Source of the DNA: Microbulbifer aggregans | GTDB taxonomy: Bacteria; Pseudomonadota; Gammaproteobacteria; Pseudomonadales; Cellvibrionaceae | Reading direction: 5' to 3' | NCBI RefSeq assembly: GCF_020524005.1 | Contig: NZ_JAIVKK010000004.1 | Coordinates: 248,001 to 312,000, forward strand | DNA: 64,000 nt | Shown here: positions 8,074 through 16,023 of the stretch, piece after piece | How positions within the stretch are numbered: the first letter of the stretch is position 1 | Layout of the letters: every line of letters starts with the position of its first letter | The notes under the pieces: generated by a model | The model's input: only the letters and a program-made list of their open reading frames with translations | Databases searched by the model: none | Told to the model about the DNA's origin: nothing | Program-made: the position numbers and the translations under genes

Positions 8074-10308
8074 TTGGAGCTTGTGGGGGTTGAATCCGGT
8101 CAAAAACGGGAACATCCGGTCATACTGCGTCTGGCAGTTCCGGTGCCTTTGCGCCGCCTGTTTGACTACCTGCCGCCGGCAGGTCTCACCGCTGACGATC
8201 TGCACCCCGGGCAGCGTTTCTGGGTGCCCTTTGGCAACCGCAGTTTGGTTGCCGTACTGGTGGATGTGGTCAGTGAATCCCCTCTGGCAGAGCTCAAGCC
8301 GGCGCTGGAGCAGATCGATAGCCTCTCGGTATTTGATGATCGCAGTCGCGGGTTCCTGCAGTGGGCGGCGGACTATTACCAGGCGCCGCTCGGCGAACTC
8401 TACGCGGCCGCGCTGCCGGTAGCCCTGCGCAAGGGCAAGCCGGCGGACCACTGGGCGGAACAGTGGCTCGAACTTACCACCGAGGGCAAAGGCCTGCCGG
8501 AAACCGCGCTGGCGCGAGCCAAGAAGCAGCAGGAGCTGCTGCAACTCCTGTTGCGCAGCGGACGTCAGAGTCGCACCGTCCTCAACGCCCGCGGACTCAA
8601 CACCACAGTGTGCAAGGCCCTAATCGAGCGCGGGCTCGCGCGCTGGGAGTCTGGCCCCACCGCACCACCGCCGATGGAAGAAGTGGCACCCCGCCCCGCG
8701 CCGGAACTCAATGACGAACAGCGCGAGGCTATTGACGCAGTTTCACTCGGCAATTTCAGCGCTTCCTTACTGGAAGGCACTACTGGTAGCGGCAAGACCG
8801 AGGTCTACCTGCGCCTGATGGAGCGGGCTTTGGCGGAAGGCCAGCAGGCCTTGCTGCTGGTACCGGAGATTGGTCTTACTCCCCAAACCCTGCGTCGCAT
8901 TGCCGCGCGCTTCCCCGACCACCGCATCGCCGCCCTGCACTCCGGTCTCGCCGACGGTGAGCGCGCCCGCGCCTGGCTGTCTGCGGCCAGTGGGGTGGCG
9001 GATATCGTTATCGGTACCCGCTCGGCCATCTTCACCCCGCTGCCGAGGCTGGGGGTAATCCTGGTGGATGAGGAGCACGATGGCTCCTTCAAGCAGCAGG
9101 ATGGCGTGCGCTACTCCGCCCGCGACCTGTCGGTAGTGCTGGCGCGCAACGCCGGTGTGCCGGTACTGCTGGGCTCCGCCACCCCGTCACTGGAAAGCCT
9201 GCACAATGCGCTGTCCGGCCGCTACCAGCACTTGCGCCTGCGCCACCGTGCCGGCAACGCGCGCCCACCGCAGATCAGTCTGGTTCCCACACTACACCAG
9301 CCGCTGCAGGAGGGGTTCGCGCCGCAGTCCCTGCGCCATATCGGCGATACCCTGGCGCGCGGTGAGCAGGCGCTGGTGTTCATCAATCGTCGGGGTTATG
9401 CACCCGCGCTGACTTGCGATGACTGCGGCTGGCTGGCGGATTGCCCGCACTGCTCCAGCAAGCTCACCCTGCACCGCCGCCAGCGGCACCTGCGCTGCCA
9501 CCACTGTGACTACCGCCAGCCGGAGGTGCACCGCTGCCCCCAGTGCCACAGCCGCAATATCAATGCGCTGGGCACCGGTACCGAGCGCAGTGAGGACTTC
9601 CTTGCGCACACGTTTAGTGATTTTCCCGTGATTCGGGTCGACCGCGACACCACCGCCAGCAAGCAGGCTCTCGACCGGCTGCTGGAGCCGGCGCGCAATG
9701 GCGAGCCCTGCCTGTTGCTGGGTACCCAGATGCTGGCCAAGGGGCACCATTTACCCAAAGTGACCCTGGTGGTGATTCAGGATGCCGACGGTGGCCTGTT
9801 CAGCGCCGACTTCCGCGCCCCCGAGCGCATGGGCCAGCTGCTGGAGCAGGTGGCCGGCCGCGCCGGGCGCGGTGACCTTCCCGGCCATGTTCTGGTGCAG
9901 AGCCGCTACCCGGAACACCCGCTGCTGCAACTGCTGCTGAACAAGGGCTATGGTCCCTTCGCTCGGCAGCTGCTCGAAGAGCGTGAACTCACCGGCCTGC
10001 CGCCCTACCGCGCCATGGCACTGGTGCGCGCCGAGTGCGAAGAGCCTCGCTGGGCGGAGGAGTTCCTCAACAACGCGCGCAATTACCTGCAAGCGCTCGC
10101 GCCGCCCTCGCCCCAGCTTCAGTACCTGGGGCCAGTTCCCGCGCTGCTGGAGCGAAAATCCGGTCGCTTCCGTTTCTACCTGCAGATCACCGCGGAAAAG
10201 CGTGGTCTGCTCCAGGGGCTGCTGGCGCGTTTCACGCATTGGGCCGAAAGCAACAAAAACCGTCGCCTGCGTTGGGCCGTGGACATGGATGCGCAGGAGC
10301 TGTCCTAA
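8074..10308 (+). CDS. priA: Primosomal replication restart helicase PriA
   Basis: PriA recognises stalled or repaired forks and reloads DnaB. The TTG start has AGGGAG seven bases upstream and yields 744 residues (E. coli 732). Domains run in the usual order: N-terminal DNA-binding region to about 110, winged helix to about 200, helicase core with Walker A GTTGSGKT (235-242) and DEEH, a zinc-binding insertion with eight Cys (448, 451, 457, 460, 475, 478, 488, 491), helicase motifs V-VI (GTQMLAKGHH, QVAGRAGRG), then the C-terminal domain. In Pseudomonas argS follows priA; here the SPOR gene follows directly. Confidence 0.97.
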   Translation: MELVGVESGQKREHPVILRLAVPVPLRRLFDYLPPAGLTADDLHPGQRFWVPFGNRSLVAVLVDVVSESPLAELKPALEQIDSLSVFDDRSRGFLQWAADYYQAPLGELYAAALPVALRKGKPADHWAEQWLELTTEGKGLPETALARAKKQQELLQLLLRSGRQSRTVLNARGLNTTVCKALIERGLARWESGPTAPPPMEEVAPRPAPELNDEQREAIDAVSLGNFSASLLEGTTGSGKTEVYLRLMERALAEGQQALLLVPEIGLTPQTLRRIAARFPDHRIAALHSGLADGERARAWLSAASGVADIVIGTRSAIFTPLPRLGVILVDEEHDGSFKQQDGVRYSARDLSVVLARNAGVPVLLGSATPSLESLHNALSGRYQHLRLRHRAGNARPPQISLVPTLHQPLQEGFAPQSLRHIGDTLARGEQALVFINRRGYAPALTCDDCGWLADCPHCSSKLTLHRRQRHLRCHHCDYRQPEVHRCPQCHSRNINALGTGTERSEDFLAHTFSDFPVIRVDRDTTASKQALDRLLEPARNGEPCLLLGTQMLAKGHHLPKVTLVVIQDADGGLFSADFRAPERMGQLLEQVAGRAGRGDLPGHVLVQSRYPEHPLLQLLLNKGYGPFARQLLEERELTGLPPYRAMALVRAECEEPRWAEEFLNNARNYLQALAPPSPQLQYLGPVPALLERKSGRFRFYLQITAEKRGLLQGLLARFTHWAESNKNRRLRWAVDMDAQELS

Positions 10309-10311
10309 ACA

Positions 10312-10342
10312 GGCGGTCAGTCAGGTCGGAGACTGCACCGCC
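10312..10342 (+). terminator. Hairpin after priA, possible terminator
   Basis: GGCGGTCAGTC pairs with GACTGCACCGCC (one bulge) four bases after the priA stop. There is no T-tract, so it may be a weak terminator or only a transcript-stabilising hairpin. Confidence 0.4.
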
Positions 10343-10402
10343 CGCCATCACGCGTTATCATTGCCTACTTGCAAACATCAATAAGATTTACGAGAGAACC
10401 CC

Positions 10403-10978
10403 ATGAGCCGCCGCAACACCCGCCGCAAACAGTCTTCCGGCAAACCCGCATGGGTGTGGTTTGTGCTCGGCAATTTCGTTGGGGGCTTTGCGGTGTTCAT
10501 CTTCCTGCTCAACGATATGAAAACTGAGCAGGCCAAGGTCACGGCAAAAAGTAGCAAGCCCGCGGCGGAGAAAGCGGCGCCCGCCGAATCCAAGCCACGC
10601 TTTGATTTTTATACTTTGCTGGAGGAAAACGAGGTCAAAGTACCCAAGCCGAAAAACCAGCAGGTACGGGTGCGCGACAGCGGAGACAAGAGTGGTGACA
10701 GCGGTAAAACTGTCGATCACAGCGACCCCGCCTCCGACCTCGTATACATCCTCCAGGCCGCCAGCTTCCGCGATGCCGCCGAGGCCGAGCGCCTGCGCGC
10801 GCAGCTGATGCTCGCCAACCTGGATGCCAAGGTTGAATCCGCCACTGACAGTCGAGGTACCTGGCACCGGGTACTTGTAGGCCCCTATACCAGCCGCTCG
10901 AAAGTCGCCAAGGCGCGGGAAATACTGGCGGATCACCGCCTGATGCCGCTGGTTCTGAAGCGCCCGGCGAAAGGGTAA
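10403..10978 (+). CDS. SPOR-domain inner-membrane protein (FtsN-like)
   Basis: The 191-residue protein has a short basic cytoplasmic N-terminus (SRRNTRRKQ), one membrane helix at about 17-37, a low-complexity Lys/Ala/Pro linker, and a C-terminal SPOR domain (about 112-190: YILQAASFRDAAEAERLRAQL, then WHRVLVGPY). SPOR domains bind denuded septal peptidoglycan. The layout is that of FtsN or of the small SPOR proteins found before hslVU in Pseudomonas; whether it is the essential division protein FtsN cannot be decided from sequence alone. It is about 395 bases before hslV. Confidence 0.88.
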   Translation: MSRRNTRRKQSSGKPAWVWFVLGNFVGGFAVFIFLLNDMKTEQAKVTAKSSKPAAEKAAPAESKPRFDFYTLLEENEVKVPKPKNQQVRVRDSGDKSGDSGKTVDHSDPASDLVYILQAASFRDAAEAERLRAQLMLANLDAKVESATDSRGTWHRVLVGPYTSRSKVAKAREILADHRLMPLVLKRPAKG

Positions 10979-11021
10979 GTGCTCGGGGCAGTTGGACGCC
11001 GGCAAATTCACTGCGCGCGAA

Positions 11022-11255
11022 TTATTCCTTCGCTACCAGTTTCTGAGTAATCCAGTGCGCCACCGGCGCGATCATTGATACCAGCGGAAACGCGATCACC
11101 CACGCCACCAGCCACGCATGGAACCAGCGGGTCATGAATCCTTCGGACAGGCCGGTATTCATGACCGTCACCACCCCGGACATCATCGCCGACATAAACA
11201 GCGACATAAACAACGCGAAAACCAGGGTGTAATACCGGCGCTTGATACGAGCCAC
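11022..11255 (-). CDS. DUF2798 family small membrane protein
   Basis: Choosing the GTG at 11255, preceded by GAGGA at seven bases, gives 77 residues starting V-A-R-I-K-R-R. An upstream TTG at 11291 would add 12 residues without a good ribosome site. Two hydrophobic helices are evident: FALFMSLFMSAMMSGVVTVMNTG, and AWLVAWVIAFPLVSMIAPVAHW. These match the two-helix pattern of DUF2798. Function is unknown. It is convergent with the SPOR gene and divergent from hslV. Confidence 0.8.
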   Translation of the reverse strand: MARIKRRYYTLVFALFMSLFMSAMMSGVVTVMNTGLSEGFMTRWFHAWLVAWVIAFPLVSMIAPVAHWITQKLVAKE

Positions 11256-11372
11256 AGGCCATTCCTCGAAGGATGAATAAATTGGCGCCAATTATAGGTG
11301 GCATGGTCGAAAGTTGAAATTTCACCCCCTCGCCCACACTTAGAGGTACTCAACCCGAACAGTGAGGCACAC

Positions 11373-11912
11373 GTGGAACAATATCGCGGTACAACCATTC
11401 TCTCCGTCCGTCGCAACGGCAAGGTCGTCATCGGCGGTGACGGACAAGTTTCCATGGGCAACACCATCATGAAAGGCAATGCCCGCAAAGTCCGTCGCCT
11501 CTACAACGACAAAGTCATCGCCGGATTTGCCGGTGGCACCGCCGACGCCTTCACCCTGTTCGAACGTTTCGAAGCCAAGCTGCAGGCCCATAACGGCCAG
11601 CTCACCCGCGCCGCCGTCGAACTCGCCAAAGACTGGCGTACCGACCGCGCCCTGCGCCGCCTCGAAGCCCTGCTCGCAGTCGCCGACGAAACCGCCAGCC
11701 TGATCGTCACCGGTAATGGCGACGTTATCCAGCCGGAAGACGACCTGATCGCCATCGGTTCCGGCGGCCCCTTCGCCCAGTCCGCCGCCCGTGCGCTGCT
11801 CGACAACACCGAGATGGATGCGCGCAGTATTGTTGAGCAGGGTTTGAAAATTGCTGGCGATATCTGTGTGTACACCAACCACAATCACACGATTGAAGAG
11901 TTGAGTTACTGA
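11373..11912 (+). CDS. hslV: ATP-dependent protease proteolytic subunit HslV
   Basis: HslV is the threonine peptidase of the HslVU heat-shock protease. The GTG at 11373 has GAGG five bases upstream and gives 179 residues beginning [12 protein letters not shown]. The catalytic threonine is therefore Thr7, exposed after removal of a short six-residue leader, longer than the single Met in E. coli. The blocks [39 protein letters not shown] and [18 protein letters not shown] are canonical. HslU follows after an unusually long, repeat-filled gap. Confidence 0.97.
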   Translation: MEQYRGTTILSVRRNGKVVIGGDGQVSMGNTIMKGNARKVRRLYNDKVIAGFAGGTADAFTLFERFEAKLQAHNGQLTRAAVELAKDWRTDRALRRLEALLAVADETASLIVTGNGDVIQPEDDLIAIGSGGPFAQSAARALLDNTEMDARSIVEQGLKIAGDICVYTNHNHTIEELSY

Positions 11913-11951
11913 TTGGGAAAGTGAGCGCAACCCTAAATCGAAGGGTGGGCG

Positions 11952-12045
11952 CCGGGATAAAGGTTTCAGGACTGTCGGAAACAGGGATGTTTCCGACAGA
12001 GCGTACAGGGATGTATTCACAGCGGTCCTGAAACCTTTATCCCGG
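11952..12045. repeat. Structured palindromic element, copy A
   Basis: The outer arms (11952-11972 and 12025-12045) are perfect 21-base inverted repeats. Inside is a hairpin with a ten-base stem TGTCGGAAAC/GTTTCCGACA and loop AGGGAT (11973-11998), followed by GAGCGTAC-AGGGAT-GTA, a second short hairpin with the same loop. Copies B (27277-27388) and C (43102-43218) share this plan with different stem sequences. It lies between hslV and hslU. Confidence 0.85.
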
Positions 12046-12105
12046 TGATCACCCGCCACCGCACCAGCTTAGAACGGACGGTGTGCAAAAAATTATTGGT
12101 GATAG

Positions 12106-12129
12106 TTCGCCTGTAAGCAGGCTCCTACA
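12106..12129. repeat. Single REP-like half unit
   Basis: TTCGCCTGTAAGCAGGCTCC and the following TACA match one arm of the REPIN elements at 5354-5423 and 13487-13553, with one substitution. The inverted partner is absent, so this is a singlet. Confidence 0.8.
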
Positions 12130-12162
12130 TTGAACGCCGAACATCGAATTACGAGTTTTGTT

Positions 12163-13476
12163 ATGTCCATGACCCCCAGAGAAATCGTCCACGAACTCGA
12201 CCGCCATATCGTCGGCCAGAACGACGCCAAGCGCGCCGTTGCCATCGCCCTGCGCAATCGCTGGCGGCGCATGCAGGTCAGCGAGGAACTGCGGGCCGAA
12301 ATCACCCCGAAAAACATCCTCATGATCGGCCCGACTGGCGTAGGTAAAACCGAAATTGCCCGCCGCCTCGCCAAACTGGCGGGTGCCCCGTTTATCAAAG
12401 TCGAAGCCACCAAATTCACCGAAGTCGGTTACGTCGGTCGCGACGTGGAATCCATCGTGCGCGACCTGGTGGAAATGTCCATCAAGCTTGAGCGCGAGCG
12501 CGCCATGGCCGGCGTAGAACAGCGCGCGCAGGACGCCGCCGAAGAACGTGTCCTCGACGCCCTGCTGCCCCCCGCCCGCTCCACCGAGCCCGGCGACCGC
12601 GACTCCGGTACCCGCCAGGTGTTCCGCAAAAAACTGCGCGAAGGTGAACTCGACGACAAAGAAATCGAAATCGACGTTTCCGCGTCTCCCATGGGTGTCG
12701 AAATCATGGCGCCGCCCGGCATGGAAGAAATGACCAACCAGCTGCAGGGCATGTTTTCCAACATGTCCAAGGGCAAAACCCAGAAGCGCAAGCTCACCGT
12801 CAAGCAGGCGCTCAAGCAGCTTACCAACGACGAAGCCGGCAAGCTGATCAACGACGAAGAGATCAAGACCAAAGCGATCCAGTCCGCGGAACAGAACGGC
12901 ATCGTATTCATCGACGAAATAGACAAGGTGGCCAAGCGCCAGGAAAGTGGAGGTGCCGACGTTTCCCGCGAAGGTGTACAGCGCGACCTGCTGCCGCTGA
13001 TCGAAGGCTGCACCGTTACCACCAAGTACGGCATGCTCAAGACCGATCACATCCTGTTTATCGCGTCAGGTGCCTTCCACCTGTCCAAGCCCTCGGACCT
13101 GATCCCCGAGCTACAGGGCCGCCTGCCGATTCGCGTAGAGCTGAGCTCGCTGACCTCTAACGATTTCCAGCGCATTCTCACCGAGCCATCCGCTTCCCTG
13201 ACCGAACAGCAGAAAGCGCTGATGGAAACCGAAGGCGTAAACCTGAGCTTCTCCGAAGACGGTATCCGCCGCATTGCCGAAGTCGCGTTTGACGTGAATG
13301 AGTCCACCGAAAATATCGGTGCACGCCGCCTGCACACCGTGCTCGAACGGCTGCTGGAAGAAATTTCTTTCGTCGGTGGCGATGGCGATACTTCTATCAC
13401 CATCGATGCCGCTTATGTCGATAAGCACCTGGGTGAGTTGAGTAAAGACGAAGACCTGTCCCGCTTTATTCTCTAA
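12163..13476 (+). CDS. hslU: ATP-dependent protease ATPase subunit HslU
   Basis: HslU is the AAA+ unfoldase that feeds HslV. The ATG at 12163 gives 437 residues starting M-S-M-T-P-R-E-I-V; the frame upstream to a TTG is repeat sequence and not conserved. Visible motifs are the Walker A GPTGVGKT (56-63), the GYVGRDVES pore loop, the variable I domain in the middle (about 110-240), Walker [10 protein letters not shown], and the C-terminal sensor region ending DLSRFIL, whose last residues dock into HslV. The ribosome site is weak. A REPIN begins 11 bases after the stop. Confidence 0.97.
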   Translation: MSMTPREIVHELDRHIVGQNDAKRAVAIALRNRWRRMQVSEELRAEITPKNILMIGPTGVGKTEIARRLAKLAGAPFIKVEATKFTEVGYVGRDVESIVRDLVEMSIKLERERAMAGVEQRAQDAAEERVLDALLPPARSTEPGDRDSGTRQVFRKKLREGELDDKEIEIDVSASPMGVEIMAPPGMEEMTNQLQGMFSNMSKGKTQKRKLTVKQALKQLTNDEAGKLINDEEIKTKAIQSAEQNGIVFIDEIDKVAKRQESGGADVSREGVQRDLLPLIEGCTVTTKYGMLKTDHILFIASGAFHLSKPSDLIPELQGRLPIRVELSSLTSNDFQRILTEPSASLTEQQKALMETEGVNLSFSEDGIRRIAEVAFDVNESTENIGARRLHTVLERLLEEISFVGGDGDTSITIDAAYVDKHLGELSKDEDLSRFIL

Positions 13477-13486
13477 TCCCAATCTC

Positions 13487-13553
13487 TGTAGGAGCCTGCT
13501 TGCAGGCGAATGTTCGCCACGCCGGGCACTTCGCCTGCAAGCAGGCTCCTACA
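13487..13553. repeat. REPIN-like inverted repeat, complete
   Basis: Two inverted copies of TGTAGGAGCCTGCTTGCAGG plus CGAA are separated by about 20 bases (TGTTCGCCACGCCGGGCACT). The arms are the same as those at 5354-5423. It sits just after hslU and before the DUF971 gene. Confidence 0.85.
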
Positions 13554-13577
13554 AGGTGATAACTTTTTGGATCCATC

Positions 13578-13955
13578 ATGTCCCCGCCAAAAAAAATCCG
13601 ATTGGACAAATCGGATAAAAAACTCATTCTGCAATACGCCGATGGGGAATTTTCCCTGCCAGCGGAATACCTGCGAGTGTATTCCCCCAGTGCAGAAGTG
13701 CGCGGCCATGGTGTCGGCGAAGGGACGTTGGTGAGCGGAAAGTTGCATGTTGGCATGGAAAAAGTGGCAGCCGCCGGACGCTATGCGCTACAGATATTCT
13801 TCGACGATGGCCACGATAGTGGCATTTATACCTGGGCCTATCTGCGCGAGCTGTGCGAGCAGCAGGAACAAAAATGGCAGGCCTATCTGGAAAGACTGAA
13901 AAGCGAAGGTAAAGGTCGCGACCCGGACGAGAGCGCAGTGAAATTTATCGACTGA
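13578..13955 (+). CDS. DUF971 (gamma-butyrobetaine hydroxylase N-terminal-like) protein
   Basis: The 125-residue protein carries the DUF971 pattern: LILQYADGEFSLPAEYLRVYSPSAEVRGH, then GRYALQIFFDDGHDSGIYTWAYLREL. The domain is found alone after hslU in Pseudomonas and as the N-terminal domain of eukaryotic gamma-butyrobetaine hydroxylases. In metazoan proteins it binds zinc; the Cys/His set is not fully visible here, so metal binding is doubtful. A terminator follows directly. Confidence 0.88.
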   Translation: MSPPKKIRLDKSDKKLILQYADGEFSLPAEYLRVYSPSAEVRGHGVGEGTLVSGKLHVGMEKVAAAGRYALQIFFDDGHDSGIYTWAYLRELCEQQEQKWQAYLERLKSEGKGRDPDESAVKFID

Positions 13956-13959
13956 CAAT

Positions 13960-13983
13960 CGGCACGATGGTGCCGTTTTTGTT
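13960..13983 (+). terminator. Rho-independent terminator
   Basis: The stem CGGCAC/GTGCCG with a four-base loop GATG is followed by TTTTTGTT. It lies five bases past the stop of the DUF971 gene. Confidence 0.85.
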
Positions 13984-14022
13984 AATAAAAAATTAACCAA
14001 CTATTCACATCTTGTGGCCGTC

Positions 14023-14040
14023 GTGTCACTACGCTGTCAC
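14023..14040 (+). promoter_or_regulatory. Putative Pho box upstream of the phoX-type gene
   Basis: GTGTCAC-TACG-CTGTCAC is two seven-base half sites close to the consensus CTGTCAT, separated by exactly four bases as in PhoB sites. Weaker matches occur 11 and 22 bases upstream. It ends 51 bases before the start codon. This supports induction by PhoB under phosphate limitation (inference). Confidence 0.72.
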
Positions 14041-14091
14041 CCGCAGCCGATTAAATCCCCGCTCCAAAATAATTTTGAGTTCGGGGCAACA

Positions 14092-15939
14092 ATGATTCCT
14101 TTCACCAAAACACCGCTGGCTTTAAAGCTGGGATTTATCCTGGCCGCCTTCGCACTGATTCCCGCTTGTAGTGACGACAACAACCGCAATGATCCTCCGG
14201 TCGTTACGCCAGATCCTGATCCCGGTAGCGGTGGTAGTGAAACGCCTGAGCGGACACTGAGCTTCAGCGGCGTACAGGCCCCGGCTACCGATAGTGAAAA
14301 ACGCCAGATTCTGGCTTCACCGCTAGTGACTGTAGACGGCGAGGAATATGAAATCGGATTCCATACCTTGCTGCGCTCCGGAGACTCCGTAAATGCCAAC
14401 GTGGTTTTTGGCCAGCTGGTAGACGCCGCCGGTCAGCCGCTGTACGACGAAGACGGCATGCTCAAGGTGACTGATGCCAACGAGCACACTTCCCTGCTGC
14501 CGATCGGCGATCGCCTGTTTTCTGTATCGCAAATGGAAACCCGCCCGGGTGCCATGTTCCTGATGGAGCTGGATCAGGACGCCACTACCGGTGAACTTTC
14601 CACCAAAGACCTGTGGCAGATCGACCAGTCTGGTGTAGACGGTGGCTGGGTACACTGTGCTGCGTCGGTAACTCCGTGGAACGCGCACCTGGCGTCCGAA
14701 GAATACGAGCCGGATGCCCGTTACCTGCCGACCAGTGTCGAGGTTGAAGGCGATGGTTACTCCCGCACCATGCTTGAGTACTACGCCGACCCGAGCCAGT
14801 GGAACCCCTACTTCTACGGCTGGAATATCGAAATTAATGTAGCCGCCGAAGGCGATGCCGCGCCGACCACCGACCTGGTCAAGCACTACGCCATGGGCCG
14901 TCTGGCCTTCGAGCTGTCCTACGTAATGCCCGATTCCAAAACCGTATATATGACCGACGACGGCACCAATGTCGGCTTCTACATGTTTATCGCGGATGCC
15001 GAAGGCGACCTGAGCGCCGGGACCCTGTATGCGGCCAAGTGGAACCAGACTTCCGCCGAAGGCCTCGGTAGTGCCGACCTGGAGTGGATTTCCCTGGGCC
15101 ACGCCAGCAACGACGAGATCAATGTTGCGGTACACGGTGCCGACGGCGTTCCGGCTCTCACCTTTAACGATCTTTTTGAAGTGGATGCCGAAGGTTGTGT
15201 CGAGACCGCTACCAACGGCAACACCGAGTGCCTGAGCGTGAAAGCGGGCATGGAAACCGTGGCATCCCGCCTCGAGACCCGTCGCTACGCGGCGCTGATG
15301 GGCGCTTCTACCGAGTTCCGCAAGGAGGAAGGTGTGACCTTCGATCCGGCCGGCAGCAGGCTTTACGTGGCCATGAGCGAAGTACGTAAAGGCATGACCG
15401 ACGGTGCCGGCCATATCCAGATCGCCGAAGAAAATTCCTGCGGCGCTATCTATCAGCTGGATGTCGCCGCGGACAGCGAAATCGGCTCCGATTACGTTGC
15501 CATCAACATGAGTGGCCTGATCGGGGGTATTCCCGCGGAATACCCGGAAGACAGCCCCTTCGCCAGCTACAGCTGCGACGCAGATTCAATTGCCAGCCCG
15601 GACAACGTCACTTTTATCACTGGTTACAATACCCTGATCATCGGTGAAGACACCGGTTCCGGCCACCAGAACGATGTGATCTGGTCCCTCAATTTGGACG
15701 CAGTGGACGCGGCGGATTACACCGCTGGCCTGACTCGTATCCAGACCACGCCCTATGGCTCCGAGACCACCTCACCCTACTGGTATCCGAACATCAACGG
15801 CTTCGCCTACCTGATGAGCGTGATCCAGCACCCCTATGGTGAATCCGACGGTGACAAACTTGCCCCGGGCTCCCTGGAGCACCGCGCCTACACCGGCTAC
15901 GTGGGTCCCTTCCCGGCGATGGATGTCAGCGACGAGTAA
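14092..15939 (+). CDS. phoX: PhoX family (DUF839) alkaline phosphatase, lipoprotein form
   Basis: The ATG at 14092 gives 615 residues; the frame upstream of it covers the Pho box. A signal peptide ends in the lipobox LIPAC with Asp next, then a linker rich in Pro, Asp and Gly. Blocks recalling PhoX/DUF839 beta-propellers are RPGAMFLMELDQDATTGEL, EEGVTFDPAGSRLYVAMSEV, ENSCGAIYQLDV and ASPDNVTFITGYNTLIIGED. PhoX enzymes hydrolyse phosphomonoesters using calcium and iron. Most PhoX proteins leave by the Tat route, but no twin Arg is present here. Synthesis is probably PhoB-controlled. Confidence 0.8.
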   Translation: MIPFTKTPLALKLGFILAAFALIPACSDDNNRNDPPVVTPDPDPGSGGSETPERTLSFSGVQAPATDSEKRQILASPLVTVDGEEYEIGFHTLLRSGDSVNANVVFGQLVDAAGQPLYDEDGMLKVTDANEHTSLLPIGDRLFSVSQMETRPGAMFLMELDQDATTGELSTKDLWQIDQSGVDGGWVHCAASVTPWNAHLASEEYEPDARYLPTSVEVEGDGYSRTMLEYYADPSQWNPYFYGWNIEINVAAEGDAAPTTDLVKHYAMGRLAFELSYVMPDSKTVYMTDDGTNVGFYMFIADAEGDLSAGTLYAAKWNQTSAEGLGSADLEWISLGHASNDEINVAVHGADGVPALTFNDLFEVDAEGCVETATNGNTECLSVKAGMETVASRLETRRYAALMGASTEFRKEEGVTFDPAGSRLYVAMSEVRKGMTDGAGHIQIAEENSCGAIYQLDVAADSEIGSDYVAINMSGLIGGIPAEYPEDSPFASYSCDADSIASPDNVTFITGYNTLIIGEDTGSGHQNDVIWSLNLDAVDAADYTAGLTRIQTTPYGSETTSPYWYPNINGFAYLMSVIQHPYGESDGDKLAPGSLEHRAYTGYVGPFPAMDVSDE

Positions 15940-15966
15940 ATGATTACTCGCCGTAACCCCTCGCAC

Positions 15967-15996
15967 AGAGCCCCGGTCGAATTCGGCCGGGGCTCT
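15967..15996 (+). terminator. Hairpin after phoX
   Basis: AGAGCCCCGG pairs perfectly with CCGGGGCTCT across a ten-base loop, 27 bases after the phoX stop. It lacks a T-tract and only 27 bases separate it from the next start codon, so it may attenuate rather than end transcription. Confidence 0.5.
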
Positions 15997-16023
15997 GCCT
16001 GTTAGTGAACTCGAGTCAGATCC

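Noticed and set aside
12049-13050. 333-residue minus-strand open frame opposite hslU
   Set aside because: Antisense shadow caused by GC-rich codons; hslU on the plus strand is fully conserved.
14323-15414. 363-residue antisense open frame opposite phoX
   Set aside because: No domain or ribosome site; explained by codon structure of phoX.
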